Notes under the pieces: model-generated | What the model saw: only the letters and a program-made list of their open reading frames with translations | Databases searched by the model: none | Told to the model about the DNA's origin: nothing | Shown here: in pieces, positions 1 through 5,722 of the stretch | Layout: each line of letters begins with the position of its first letter | Position numbering within the stretch: position 1 is the first letter of the stretch | Origin: Draconibacterium orientale | Lineage (GTDB): Bacteria > Bacteroidota > Bacteroidia > Bacteroidales > UBA12170 | Direction of reading: 5' to 3' | Assembly (NCBI GenBank): GCA_020718315.1 | Contig: DYSK01000069.1 | Coordinates: 5,736-11,457 of the forward strand | DNA length: 5,722 nucleotides | Position numbers and translations under genes: made by a program

Positions 1-97
1 GCGTTACTGCTTCTTTTTCGTACTCAAAACCGAAATCCGGATTGGTCGAATACATTATACTTCCAACAATTCCTTTGTTCTTCTTATTTTTCAACAT
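1..97 (-). CDS. SUI1/eIF1-like translation initiation factor, N-terminal fragment (cut by left edge)
   Basis: From the ATG at 97 the minus strand reads 32 codons to the window edge without a stop: a lysine/asparagine-rich start, then YSTNPDF (residues 16-22) and an acidic stretch with FEYEKE. A basic start, then YSTNPDF and acidic residues, is the usual N-terminus of Bacteroidota SUI1-family proteins (E. coli YciH type, homologous to eukaryotic eIF1), small cytoplasmic proteins thought to act on start-codon selection. The SUI1 domain itself lies outside the window, so the call rests on this N-terminal signature. The start lies 11 nt after the lipid kinase stop, so the two are probably co-transcribed. 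AAGG abuts the ATG, too close for a normal ribosome site. A second in-frame ATG at 55 (Met15) is preceded by GGAAG at better spacing. I chose the upstream ATG because homologues carry basic residues before YSTNPDF. Confidence 0.72.
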   Translation of the reverse strand, partial: MLKNKKNKGIVGSIMYSTNPDFGFEYEKEAVT

Positions 98-108
98 CCT
101 TAATTATA

Positions 109-981
109 TTATGAAATCACTAACAAAGATAATGGATTTATGCTTATTCGGATTGTCCCTTTCAGCTCCAACGACTCTCCGTCTATATTCATATACGTCG
201 AATTTTTCAATTCCAATTGAACCGCTTTCCCCTTTTGGATTTCGATCAATTTAGAAAGATGTGCCTTTTTAAATAAAACCTGAAAAAGAAAAAATGGAAT
301 TTGATACATTTTTGGTTTTTGTACAACACAAATATCCAAAAGGCCGTCGATAAGTGAAGCTTTTGGCGAAATAATAAAATCGTTTCCAAACTGATTGGAG
401 TTGGCAATTACAATCATAAATGCCTTTTTGCTGAAACGTTTTCCGTCCAAAATATAAGTATAATCTTGGTTAGAAAAGCGAGAAAAAGCGCTGAAGGTTA
501 TTTTGACATAATTCCACAATCCGCGTTTTTTTGTTTTGATGAAAAGCTGCGCAATGTGTGCGTCGAAACCGAAACCTGAAATACTTGCAAAAGTGTAATC
601 GTTTACGTTTGCAGTGTCAATTTTTTGAAATTGAAAGCGGTTAATACATTCAATGGATTTTTTTAGCGAGGAGGGAAGTTTTAAATGCCTGGCTAGGCCA
701 TTCCCCGACCCAAAGGGTACAATTCCCAAAGCTGTATTACTTCCATTAAGCGCTTGCACTGCTTCATTTATCGATCCGTCGCCACCAACAACAATTACGG
801 CAGCATAATTTTGTTCAACGGCTTGGCGTGAGAGTGTGGTAAAATCTCCTTTTTGCTTGGTGAGTATGATTTCTGCATCAAAGCTGTTTGAGTCTAGAAA
901 CTTTCTAATTGCTTCTTCGGCTTTTTTATGTTTACCGGATCCGCTTATCGGGTTGATGATTATTCTAATTTTCTTTTTCAT
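109..981 (-). CDS. Diacylglycerol/lipid kinase, DAGK catalytic-domain family (DgkB/YegS-like)
   Basis: The 290-residue length is normal for soluble bacterial lipid kinases that phosphorylate diacylglycerol or a related lipid with ATP at the inner face of the cytoplasmic membrane. Motifs run in family order: NPISGSGK near the N-terminus (residues 10-17); the nucleotide-binding GGDGS at 66-70 followed by INEAVQAL; the FGSGNGLARHL loop around 90-100; SPKASLIDGLLDI at 205-217; and NIDGES at 265-270, where Asp267 and Glu269 match the catalytic acidic residues described for DgkB. GGDGS carries Ser where Thr is usual, a conservative change. There is no signal peptide and no convincing membrane segment. 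The start at 981 lies inside the upstream phosphotransferase gene (17-nt overlap), with no clear Shine-Dalgarno site, which suggests translational coupling. The lipid is not fixed by sequence: diacylglycerol is the best guess from the neighbour, but a sphingoid or other lipid cannot be excluded in Bacteroidota. Confidence 0.9.
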   Translation of the reverse strand: MKKKIRIIINPISGSGKHKKAEEAIRKFLDSNSFDAEIILTKQKGDFTTLSRQAVEQNYAAVIVVGGDGSINEAVQALNGSNTALGIVPFGSGNGLARHLKLPSSLKKSIECINRFQFQKIDTANVNDYTFASISGFGFDAHIAQLFIKTKKRGLWNYVKITFSAFSRFSNQDYTYILDGKRFSKKAFMIVIANSNQFGNDFIISPKASLIDGLLDICVVQKPKMYQIPFFLFQVLFKKAHLSKLIEIQKGKAVQLELKNSTYMNIDGESLELKGTIRISINPLSLLVIS

Positions 982-2908
982 TGGAACCGGGAACTAACTT
1001 GTTGTGAATCATAAAGTCAGCATAATTCTGAATGAGTGCTTTTGTTTGCTTTTCGATTGATTCCTTTCTTTGAATTGAAATTTTTCCCTTGTTTGAAAAG
1101 GAGAATTCATTGCCATCAAAATCGAAGGTGGATTCTGAATAAATTCCGTGATAGGTTTCGTTCAGAAAATAAAGCGCAAAATCTGGCGCCAACGTGTCGA
1201 AAACGGAGTTTCCAAAGGCAATGATGGTGTCTGGAAAATTCAAGTAATCCAAAATACTTGGAAAAATATCACTTTGTTGAATCGTTGCTCGGTGTGGTCT
1301 TTTTATTAATAATGTATCCTGAACGCTGTAAAATGCAATCGGGATTTCAAAATGAATCAAATTGCTGGAATCTGCCGTTCCTAAGAGTTCGGCTGAATGA
1401 TCTGCTGTGATAATGAAAAGTGTATTTTGAAACCATTTTTCGTCTTTGGCACTATTAAAGAATTGAGAAAGAGCAAAATCGGCATAAGCCAAGCTCTCAT
1501 CCAAAGGGTTGTTTGCTTCAAATTTCGATTCGTATTCTTTTGGTATATGATAAGGATGATGCGACGATAAACTGAAAAATGTAGCCAAGAATGGCTGGGC
1601 AAAGTGGTCAAGTTTGTTTTTGAAAAAAGGATAAAACGCGTGATCCCAAATTCCCCAACTTCCATCATAGTCTTTGTCGTTGGCATATTCTGTCATTCCA
1701 AAATAGGAATCAAAACCAACTTTCTCAGCATACGAATCCAAATTCATGGTTCCGTTCTTTCCACCATGAAAAAAAGCGGTTGTATAGGCTTGTTTTTTTA
1801 AAATTCGGGGCAAACCCGACAAATGATTGTTAGCATAAATAGAGGTTAAGAATGGCTGACGCATCAGTGTAGGGATTCCCGATAAAATGGCCGGAATGCC
1901 TTCAATGCTTCTTTTTCCATTTGCTATTCCTTTAAAAGTTAAAGATTTTTTTAGAAGGCTGTCTATAAAAGGAGTTAGACTAATTTTAGCAGAATCTGTG
2001 CTAAAATAGCCAATCCTATTGGCGGAAAAACTTTCAAGAATTAGAACGACAACGTTTTTCAAATCCCGATCAGAAGCCTCAGATTTGTCATGTTTAACCG
2101 GATTGTAATAAAAAAGGGCCTCTTTTTTTGAGAAATATTCTTTCTGAGTTAGGTGGTCTTGACCTCGTGTAACAATCAAGCTGAATGGTGTATTCAGAAT
2201 TAGAGGAACTTGCTTTGATGAAGCTAATTTTCCGGCGTCAACTAAATTTAAAGGTTTTAACTGAAAGCCTCCTCGCAGCCCAATAATACTAAATCCTAAG
2301 ATGATTAAAAAAAGGAAAGATTTGTAGAGTAATTGTTTGGGTTTCAATTTTGGAGTTTCAAATCTTCTTTCGGTACGCATAAACACCAGAAATAACAATA
2401 GATTGAGGAAGAAAGAGAGTAGCAATACCGCCCAAAAATCTAAGAATAAGGCTTTAAAAATGTCGTAAAGGCCAACATTGGCTTCTAGAAAATCTAAAAT
2501 ATCGTAAGTGCTTCTTTTCAAAGTAAAGCGAAAATAAATGGCGTCAATCAGGTTTGCTGTGATGGCGATGCCATTTAAAAGCAGCGAAAAATAAACAACC
2601 AATGATCCGATAAAATCTTTTTTATGAAAGGAAAAGGGGAAAGTACTCAAGAAGATTAAAGCAAAATTCAGCATTAGTAAAGCCGCAATATCAAATCTTA
2701 ATCCCTTAATAAACAGAGAAAAGAGTTCGCTTTGGCTTAGATTATCAAAATAGTTGAGGTTGAAAAAATAAAGACAAATACGCGAAAAACTAAGCAATAC
2801 GAGCACTGAAATGAGTCGCAGAAGTAGAATTGAATAGGAATTGTGTTTAAAAATGATTGGTTGCATAATCCATTTTACGAGAGCAAAGTTATATTTTTTA
2901 ATACGCAT
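965..2908 (-). CDS. LtaS/MdoB-type membrane phosphotransferase (sulfatase-fold, alkaline phosphatase superfamily)
   Basis: This 647-residue protein has about five hydrophobic segments (roughly residues 26-48, 68-92, 100-124, 154-178 and 195-212), then a catalytic domain from about residue 284 that should face the periplasm. The layout is that of lipoteichoic acid synthase and of OpgB/MdoB phosphoglycerol transferases. Visible metal-site and catalytic elements are VVLILES (Glu292), NGKRSIEGIPA with Ser334 as likely nucleophile (Thr in many relatives), FFHGGKNG (His381), SLSSHHPYHIP at 447-456, and the ADH motif (Asp503, His504). In known members the group moved is phosphoglycerol from phosphatidylglycerol, leaving diacylglycerol; related enzymes move phosphoethanolamine. 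The acceptor here is unknown. It is the first gene of the minus-strand block and overlaps the lipid kinase start by 17 nt. I kept the first ATG; Met15 (ATG at 2866) is a plausible alternative start nearer the first membrane segment. The database name 'sulfatase' reflects fold, not activity. Confidence 0.9.
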   Translation of the reverse strand: MRIKKYNFALVKWIMQPIIFKHNSYSILLLRLISVLVLLSFSRICLYFFNLNYFDNLSQSELFSLFIKGLRFDIAALLMLNFALIFLSTFPFSFHKKDFIGSLVVYFSLLLNGIAITANLIDAIYFRFTLKRSTYDILDFLEANVGLYDIFKALFLDFWAVLLLSFFLNLLLFLVFMRTERRFETPKLKPKQLLYKSFLFLIILGFSIIGLRGGFQLKPLNLVDAGKLASSKQVPLILNTPFSLIVTRGQDHLTQKEYFSKKEALFYYNPVKHDKSEASDRDLKNVVVLILESFSANRIGYFSTDSAKISLTPFIDSLLKKSLTFKGIANGKRSIEGIPAILSGIPTLMRQPFLTSIYANNHLSGLPRILKKQAYTTAFFHGGKNGTMNLDSYAEKVGFDSYFGMTEYANDKDYDGSWGIWDHAFYPFFKNKLDHFAQPFLATFFSLSSHHPYHIPKEYESKFEANNPLDESLAYADFALSQFFNSAKDEKWFQNTLFIITADHSAELLGTADSSNLIHFEIPIAFYSVQDTLLIKRPHRATIQQSDIFPSILDYLNFPDTIIAFGNSVFDTLAPDFALYFLNETYHGIYSESTFDFDGNEFSFSNKGKISIQRKESIEKQTKALIQNYADFMIHNKLVPGSNEKEN

Positions 2909-2977
2909 TTTGTTTTACAATTGTTATTTTGTGTTCATTTTGATTCATTCAGCCCGCGTAGGTGCTCCAAAATTTAC

Positions 2978-2985
2978 TATTTTTG
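2978..2985 (+). promoter_or_regulatory. Candidate Bacteroidota -7 promoter element (TATTTTTG)
   Basis: TATTTTTG fits the TAnnTTTG consensus of the Bacteroidota housekeeping sigma factor -7 element and sits 12 bp before the dehydrogenase ATG. No TTTG -33 element lies at the expected 19-21 bp upstream. The implied leader would be only a few nucleotides, so this is a weak call in AT-rich DNA. The rest of the 89-bp divergent region (2909-2997) holds an 8-bp palindrome ACAATTGT (2917-2924) and two TTCATT copies 10 bp apart (2934-2939, 2944-2949). I found no clear promoter for the minus-strand block. Confidence 0.25.
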
Positions 2986-2997
2986 AATAAAAAAACC

Positions 2998-4152
2998 ATG
3001 TACAATTTTGAATTCAGAAATCCGGTTAAAATTATTTTTGGCGATGGAAAAATTGCCTCGATTGCGAATGAAATTCCAATCGGAAGTCGAATTTTGTTGA
3101 CTTATGGAGGTGGAAGTATCTTTAAGAATGGCATTTACAATCAGGTAGTAAAAGCACTTTCGGGGCACACTTTTTTTGAATTTGGTGGCATAGAACCTAA
3201 CCCCAGATATCATACATTGCTCAAAGCAGTAGCGTTGATTAAAAAAGAAAATATTGATTTTTTGTTAGCTGTTGGAGGTGGTTCTGTGGTGGATGGCACA
3301 AAATTTATTTCGGCTGCCGTAAATTTTAACGGCGATTCATGGGATATTTGCGCAAAAGGAGCAGTAATAAAATCAGCCATTCCTTTTGGTATTGTTCTCA
3401 CTCTTTCGGCCACGGGGACGGAAATGAATTCTTTTTCGGTTATCAGCAACGATTCAACAAATGAAAAGCTTGCTTTTGGTAGCCCATTGGTTTACCCTAA
3501 ATTTTCCGTTCTCGATCCAAATGTGTTAAAATCTTTGCCCAAAACACAGTTGTCAAATGGCGTAATTGATGCCTTCGTTCATGTTTTAGAGCAATACCTT
3601 ACTTTTCCAAATCAAGCCGAGATTCAAGATCGTTTTGCAGAAGCAGTTTTACTCACTTTGATAGAATATGGATTCGATTATGTTCTCAAAGATTTTGATT
3701 ATAATACCGCCTCTAATACAATGTGGGCGGCTACTATGGCTTTAAACGGACAACTTGCTTTGGGTGTTCCCTCAGATTGGGCTACACACAAAATTGGTCA
3801 CGAACTTACCGCTTTGTATGGATTAGATCATGCGCAATCCTTGGCGGTTGTTTTGCCCGGAATGATGGAGGTAATGCGCACCGAAAAACACGAGAAATTG
3901 CTTCGTTATGCCAAAAATATTTGGAATTTATCAGAAGAACACGACGAAATAACCATAGATCAAGCCATTGTAAAAACAGAGGAGTTTTTTCAAAGTCTCG
4001 AAACGAAAACGCACTTGAGCGATTATAACATTCCGGAATCCGGTATAGAAATCATTATAGAGAAATTGAAAAAGCAAGGCAAAATACAATTTGGAGAACA
4101 AAATGCTTTGGACGAAAATCGCCTGAGAACATTGCTGAAAATGCGCTACTAA
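2998..4152 (+). CDS. yqhD: NADPH-dependent iron-containing alcohol/aldehyde dehydrogenase, YqhD type
   Basis: The 384-residue product is close along its whole length to E. coli YqhD (387 residues), a cytoplasmic enzyme that reduces a range of aldehydes to alcohols with NADPH; Clostridium butanol dehydrogenases belong to the same group. Visible signatures are the cofactor-binding YGGGS at 36-40, FGGIEPNP at 62-69, LLAVGGGSV at 89-97 followed by DGTKF, LTLSATGTEMN at 134-144, NGVIDAFVH at 187-195, and DWATH plus GHELTA at 260-272. The four metal ligands of YqhD have exact counterparts: Asp191, His195, His264 and His278. The ATG at 2998 aligns with the YqhD start. A GTG at 2962 would add 12 residues with no counterpart in YqhD, so I rejected it. 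There is no clear ribosome site, which is normal for the phylum. The citrate lyase fusion starts 7 nt after the stop, so the genes almost surely share a transcript. The physiological substrate cannot be read from sequence. Confidence 0.95.
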   Translation: MYNFEFRNPVKIIFGDGKIASIANEIPIGSRILLTYGGGSIFKNGIYNQVVKALSGHTFFEFGGIEPNPRYHTLLKAVALIKKENIDFLLAVGGGSVVDGTKFISAAVNFNGDSWDICAKGAVIKSAIPFGIVLTLSATGTEMNSFSVISNDSTNEKLAFGSPLVYPKFSVLDPNVLKSLPKTQLSNGVIDAFVHVLEQYLTFPNQAEIQDRFAEAVLLTLIEYGFDYVLKDFDYNTASNTMWAATMALNGQLALGVPSDWATHKIGHELTALYGLDHAQSLAVVLPGMMEVMRTEKHEKLLRYAKNIWNLSEEHDEITIDQAIVKTEEFFQSLETKTHLSDYNIPESGIEIIIEKLKKQGKIQFGEQNALDENRLRTLLKMRY

Positions 4153-4159
4153 CCAACGA

Positions 4160-5404
4160 ATGAATAAAATGGTAGGAAATACAGAAATAGTACAAACAGG
4201 AAATAGAGGGAAGAGCGTTCGTTCGGATTGCTTTTTCGAAATTGAATTGACAAACTCAGGAGGCATTCACTTTCAAACCACTTCTAAAGTGGAAGTCATG
4301 TATGGGAAATCGAACAAAGAATTAATTTTCGATATTATTCGGTTTTTTGATATTGTAAATGCAAATATTTTATTCGACGATAGCGGCGCATTGCCTTTTG
4401 TTATTGCTGCTCGATTAGAAGCAGCGATTAAATTGCTTGTCATTTCTGATAAAGAATATCTTTTGCCTTTGCTGGAACAAAATCAAAAATCAAGTACGCG
4501 TGAACAACATCGTTTTTCGCGTTTATATCTTCCCGGAAATACACCTAGCTTGATGATTAATGCCGGGATTCATCATCCGAATGGCTTAATTTTAGACTTG
4601 GAAGACGCAGTAGCTCTTGAGAAAAAACACGAAGCGCGTTTTTTGGTTCGAAATGCTTTACGCTCTTTAAATTTTTACGGCGCTGAAAGGATGGTTAGAA
4701 TCAATCAAGGAGAAAGAGGACTCGTTGACTTGGAATTTATAGTACCTCATGGAATTAATCTTGTTTTGGTTCCAAAAGTGGAAGATACGGATCAGATTCG
4801 AGCCGTTGATGAGAAAATAAAATCTATTCAATTCAATTTGCAACAAAAAAATCCGATTTGGCTGATGCCTATTTTGGAAAGCGCAAAAGGTATTATGCAT
4901 GCTTATACAATTGCTATGGCCACGGAAAGTATTTCCTCTATGGCTATTGGTTTGGAAGACTATACTGCTGATTTGGGCGTTCGAAGAACGGCAGAAGGAA
5001 CGGAGTCGTTCTTTGCTCGCACTACATTGGTAAATGCAGCCGTTGCCGCCGGAATTCAAGCGATTGATTCGGTATTTTCGGATATTGCTGACTTGGAAGG
5101 ATTAAAACAAAATGTGCAAATATCTAAAAGTATTGGATTTAACGGGATGGGTTGCATTCATCCTCGGCAAATACGGGTCATTCACGATAACTTTGCCCCC
5201 GATGAACTCGAAATTGAAAAAGCCAAAAAAATTTCGCTCGCTTTCAAAGCCGCCAAAGAAAAAGGACTTGGCGTGGTAACTATTGGAACAAAAATGATTG
5301 ATGCGCCGGTTGTTAAACGGGCAGAAAAAGTGATTCAACTCGCCATGGATATGGGAAAACTTCCTTCCAATTGGGCTGACTTATTGCCGGAAGAAAAAGC
5401 ATAG
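4160..5404 (+). CDS. citE: Citrate lyase acyl carrier protein (CitD) fused to citrate lyase beta subunit (CitE)
   Basis: One 414-residue reading frame carries two citrate lyase subunits. Residues about 1-95 match CitD, the carrier holding the phosphoribosyl-dephospho-CoA arm, best seen at ILFDDSGALPFVIAARLEAA (70-89; compare VDDKGAL...LRAR in enteric CitD). The modified serine of CitD lies in an ESSD/ESGD motif; here the region reads GKSVRSD, making Ser22 the likely site and Ser19 the alternative. Residues about 118-410 are CitE, the HpcH/HpaI-fold lyase that cleaves citryl-ACP to oxaloacetate and acetyl-ACP: LYLPGN (122-127), LDLEDAVAL (145-153), MVRIN (Arg180), ILES with metal ligand Glu240, GLEDY with Asp267, and EGTESFFAR. 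Near the C-terminus, GLGVVTIGTKMIDAPVV corresponds to GLGVVSLNGKMVDGPVI of E. coli. The two subunits are separate genes in Klebsiella and E. coli. The two in-frame ATGs (4160, 4169) are equivalent choices. It lies 7 nt after the dehydrogenase and 21 nt before citF. A citramalate lyase is the main alternative function. Confidence 0.92.
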   Translation: MNKMVGNTEIVQTGNRGKSVRSDCFFEIELTNSGGIHFQTTSKVEVMYGKSNKELIFDIIRFFDIVNANILFDDSGALPFVIAARLEAAIKLLVISDKEYLLPLLEQNQKSSTREQHRFSRLYLPGNTPSLMINAGIHHPNGLILDLEDAVALEKKHEARFLVRNALRSLNFYGAERMVRINQGERGLVDLEFIVPHGINLVLVPKVEDTDQIRAVDEKIKSIQFNLQQKNPIWLMPILESAKGIMHAYTIAMATESISSMAIGLEDYTADLGVRRTAEGTESFFARTTLVNAAVAAGIQAIDSVFSDIADLEGLKQNVQISKSIGFNGMGCIHPRQIRVIHDNFAPDELEIEKAKKISLAFKAAKEKGLGVVTIGTKMIDAPVVKRAEKVIQLAMDMGKLPSNWADLLPEEKA

Positions 5405-5425
5405 CGAATAAACGAAGCAGTAAAA

Positions 5426-5722
5426 ATGAAAAAATACGATAAATTAGTTACGAATGCTGCCGGACGTATTGTTCCGGAAATTATTAATGGGGAACAGCAC
5501 ATCGCCTATCAAGGCGTTGGAAAATACAAGCCCAACGGACGAAAATATGCGCCATTCATTCCTTCGTGTGCTGATTATCCTGCAGATGGGAATAAATTGG
5601 TGCCAAGCTTAAAAGAGGCCCTTATAAAGTCCGGTTTGAGAGATGGAATAACCATTTCAACGCATCATCATTTTCGCGATGGCGATCTGATTGCGAATCA
5701 GATTTTTGACATTGCTCATGAA
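5426..5722 (+). CDS. citF: Citrate lyase alpha subunit (CitF), N-terminal part (cut by right edge)
   Basis: From the ATG at 5426 the frame runs 99 codons to the window edge without a stop; full CitF is about 500 residues. CitF transfers the acyl carrier from acetyl-ACP to citrate, forming citryl-ACP and acetate, the first half of the citrate lyase cycle in the cytoplasm. The visible part starts MKKYDKL, includes a GKYKPNGRKYAPF stretch, and from about residue 61 matches E. coli CitF closely: SLKEALIKSGLRDGITIS, then HHHFRDGDLIANQIFD against NLEEAIRRSGLQDGMTVS and HHAFRGGDLTVNMVMD. It lies 21 nt after the CitD-CitE fusion in the same direction, so the lyase subunits should be made together. 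The upstream sequence is A-rich with no Shine-Dalgarno match. The CoA-transferase-like core is outside the window, so intactness cannot be judged. The related alpha subunit of citramalate lyase is the main alternative. Confidence 0.9.
   Translation, partial: MKKYDKLVTNAAGRIVPEIINGEQHIAYQGVGKYKPNGRKYAPFIPSCADYPADGNKLVPSLKEALIKSGLRDGITISTHHHFRDGDLIANQIFDIAHE

Noticed and set aside
42..254. Plus-strand 70-codon frame near the left edge
   Set aside because: It is antisense to the lipid kinase C-terminus and the SUI1-like start; no recognisable motif.
1381..1686. Second minus-strand frame of 101 codons inside the phosphotransferase gene
   Set aside because: It overlaps the conserved catalytic domain in another frame and shows no domain signature; a programmed frameshift is not needed because the main frame is complete.
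2962..2997. GTG start 12 codons upstream for the dehydrogenase
   Set aside because: The added residues have no counterpart in YqhD, whose start aligns with the ATG at 2998, and the extension covers the only candidate -7 element.
3931..4266. Minus-strand open frame of 111 codons across the dehydrogenase end and fusion start
   Set aside because: It is antisense to two well-supported genes, is rich in Phe, Leu and Ile without domain motifs, and looks like a shadow of low-GC coding sequence.
4667..5059. Minus-strand open frame of 130 codons inside the CitE part
   Set aside because: It lies fully antisense to a conserved CitE region; its composition is odd and no motif is recognisable.
1..5722. 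CRISPR arrays, tRNA or rRNA genes, insertion sequences, phage genes
   Set aside because: No regularly spaced repeats, no transposase or integrase motifs, no terminal inverted repeats and no RNA-gene-like segments were seen; nearly all bases are in six metabolic or housekeeping genes.

Overview
The window looks like ordinary chromosome from an anaerobic or facultative member of the Bacteroidota. The evidence is the low-GC sequence, starts without clear Shine-Dalgarno sites, a TAnnTTTG-type promoter motif, a SUI1/eIF1-like factor with the phylum's typical N-terminal YSTNPDF motif, and an LtaS-fold membrane sulfatase of the Bacteroidota type. No species can be named from this alone. It holds six genes in two divergent blocks around an 89-bp intergenic region (2909-2997), with no RNA genes, mobile elements or CRISPR.

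Minus-strand block (2908 down to 1), in transcription order: a 647-residue LtaS/MdoB-type membrane phosphotransferase ('sulfatase'), then a lipid kinase of the diacylglycerol kinase family overlapping it by 17 nt, then, after 11 nt, the first 32 codons of a SUI1-family translation initiation factor that runs off the left edge. The first two make biochemical sense together. Enzymes that transfer a head group from phosphatidylglycerol leave diacylglycerol in the membrane, and a diacylglycerol kinase returns it to phosphatidic acid.

Plus-strand block (2998 to the right edge): a YqhD-type NADPH-dependent, metal-dependent alcohol/aldehyde dehydrogenase, then after 7 nt a single protein joining the acyl carrier subunit (CitD) to the lyase subunit (CitE) of citrate lyase, then after 21 nt the start of citrate lyase alpha (CitF), cut by the right edge. 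Together CitF and CitD-CitE would cleave citrate (or, less likely, citramalate) to acetate plus oxaloacetate (or pyruvate). The tightly linked YqhD enzyme could act as a reductive electron sink for this fermentation, which is inference. Genes for making and loading the prosthetic group (citC, citG, citX) are not in the window and may lie downstream.

The main points of interest are the CitD-CitE fusion with a diverged prosthetic-group attachment region, the YqhD gene leading the citrate lyase cluster, and the overlapping phosphotransferase/lipid kinase pair. I saw nothing that amounts to a wholly undescribed system.
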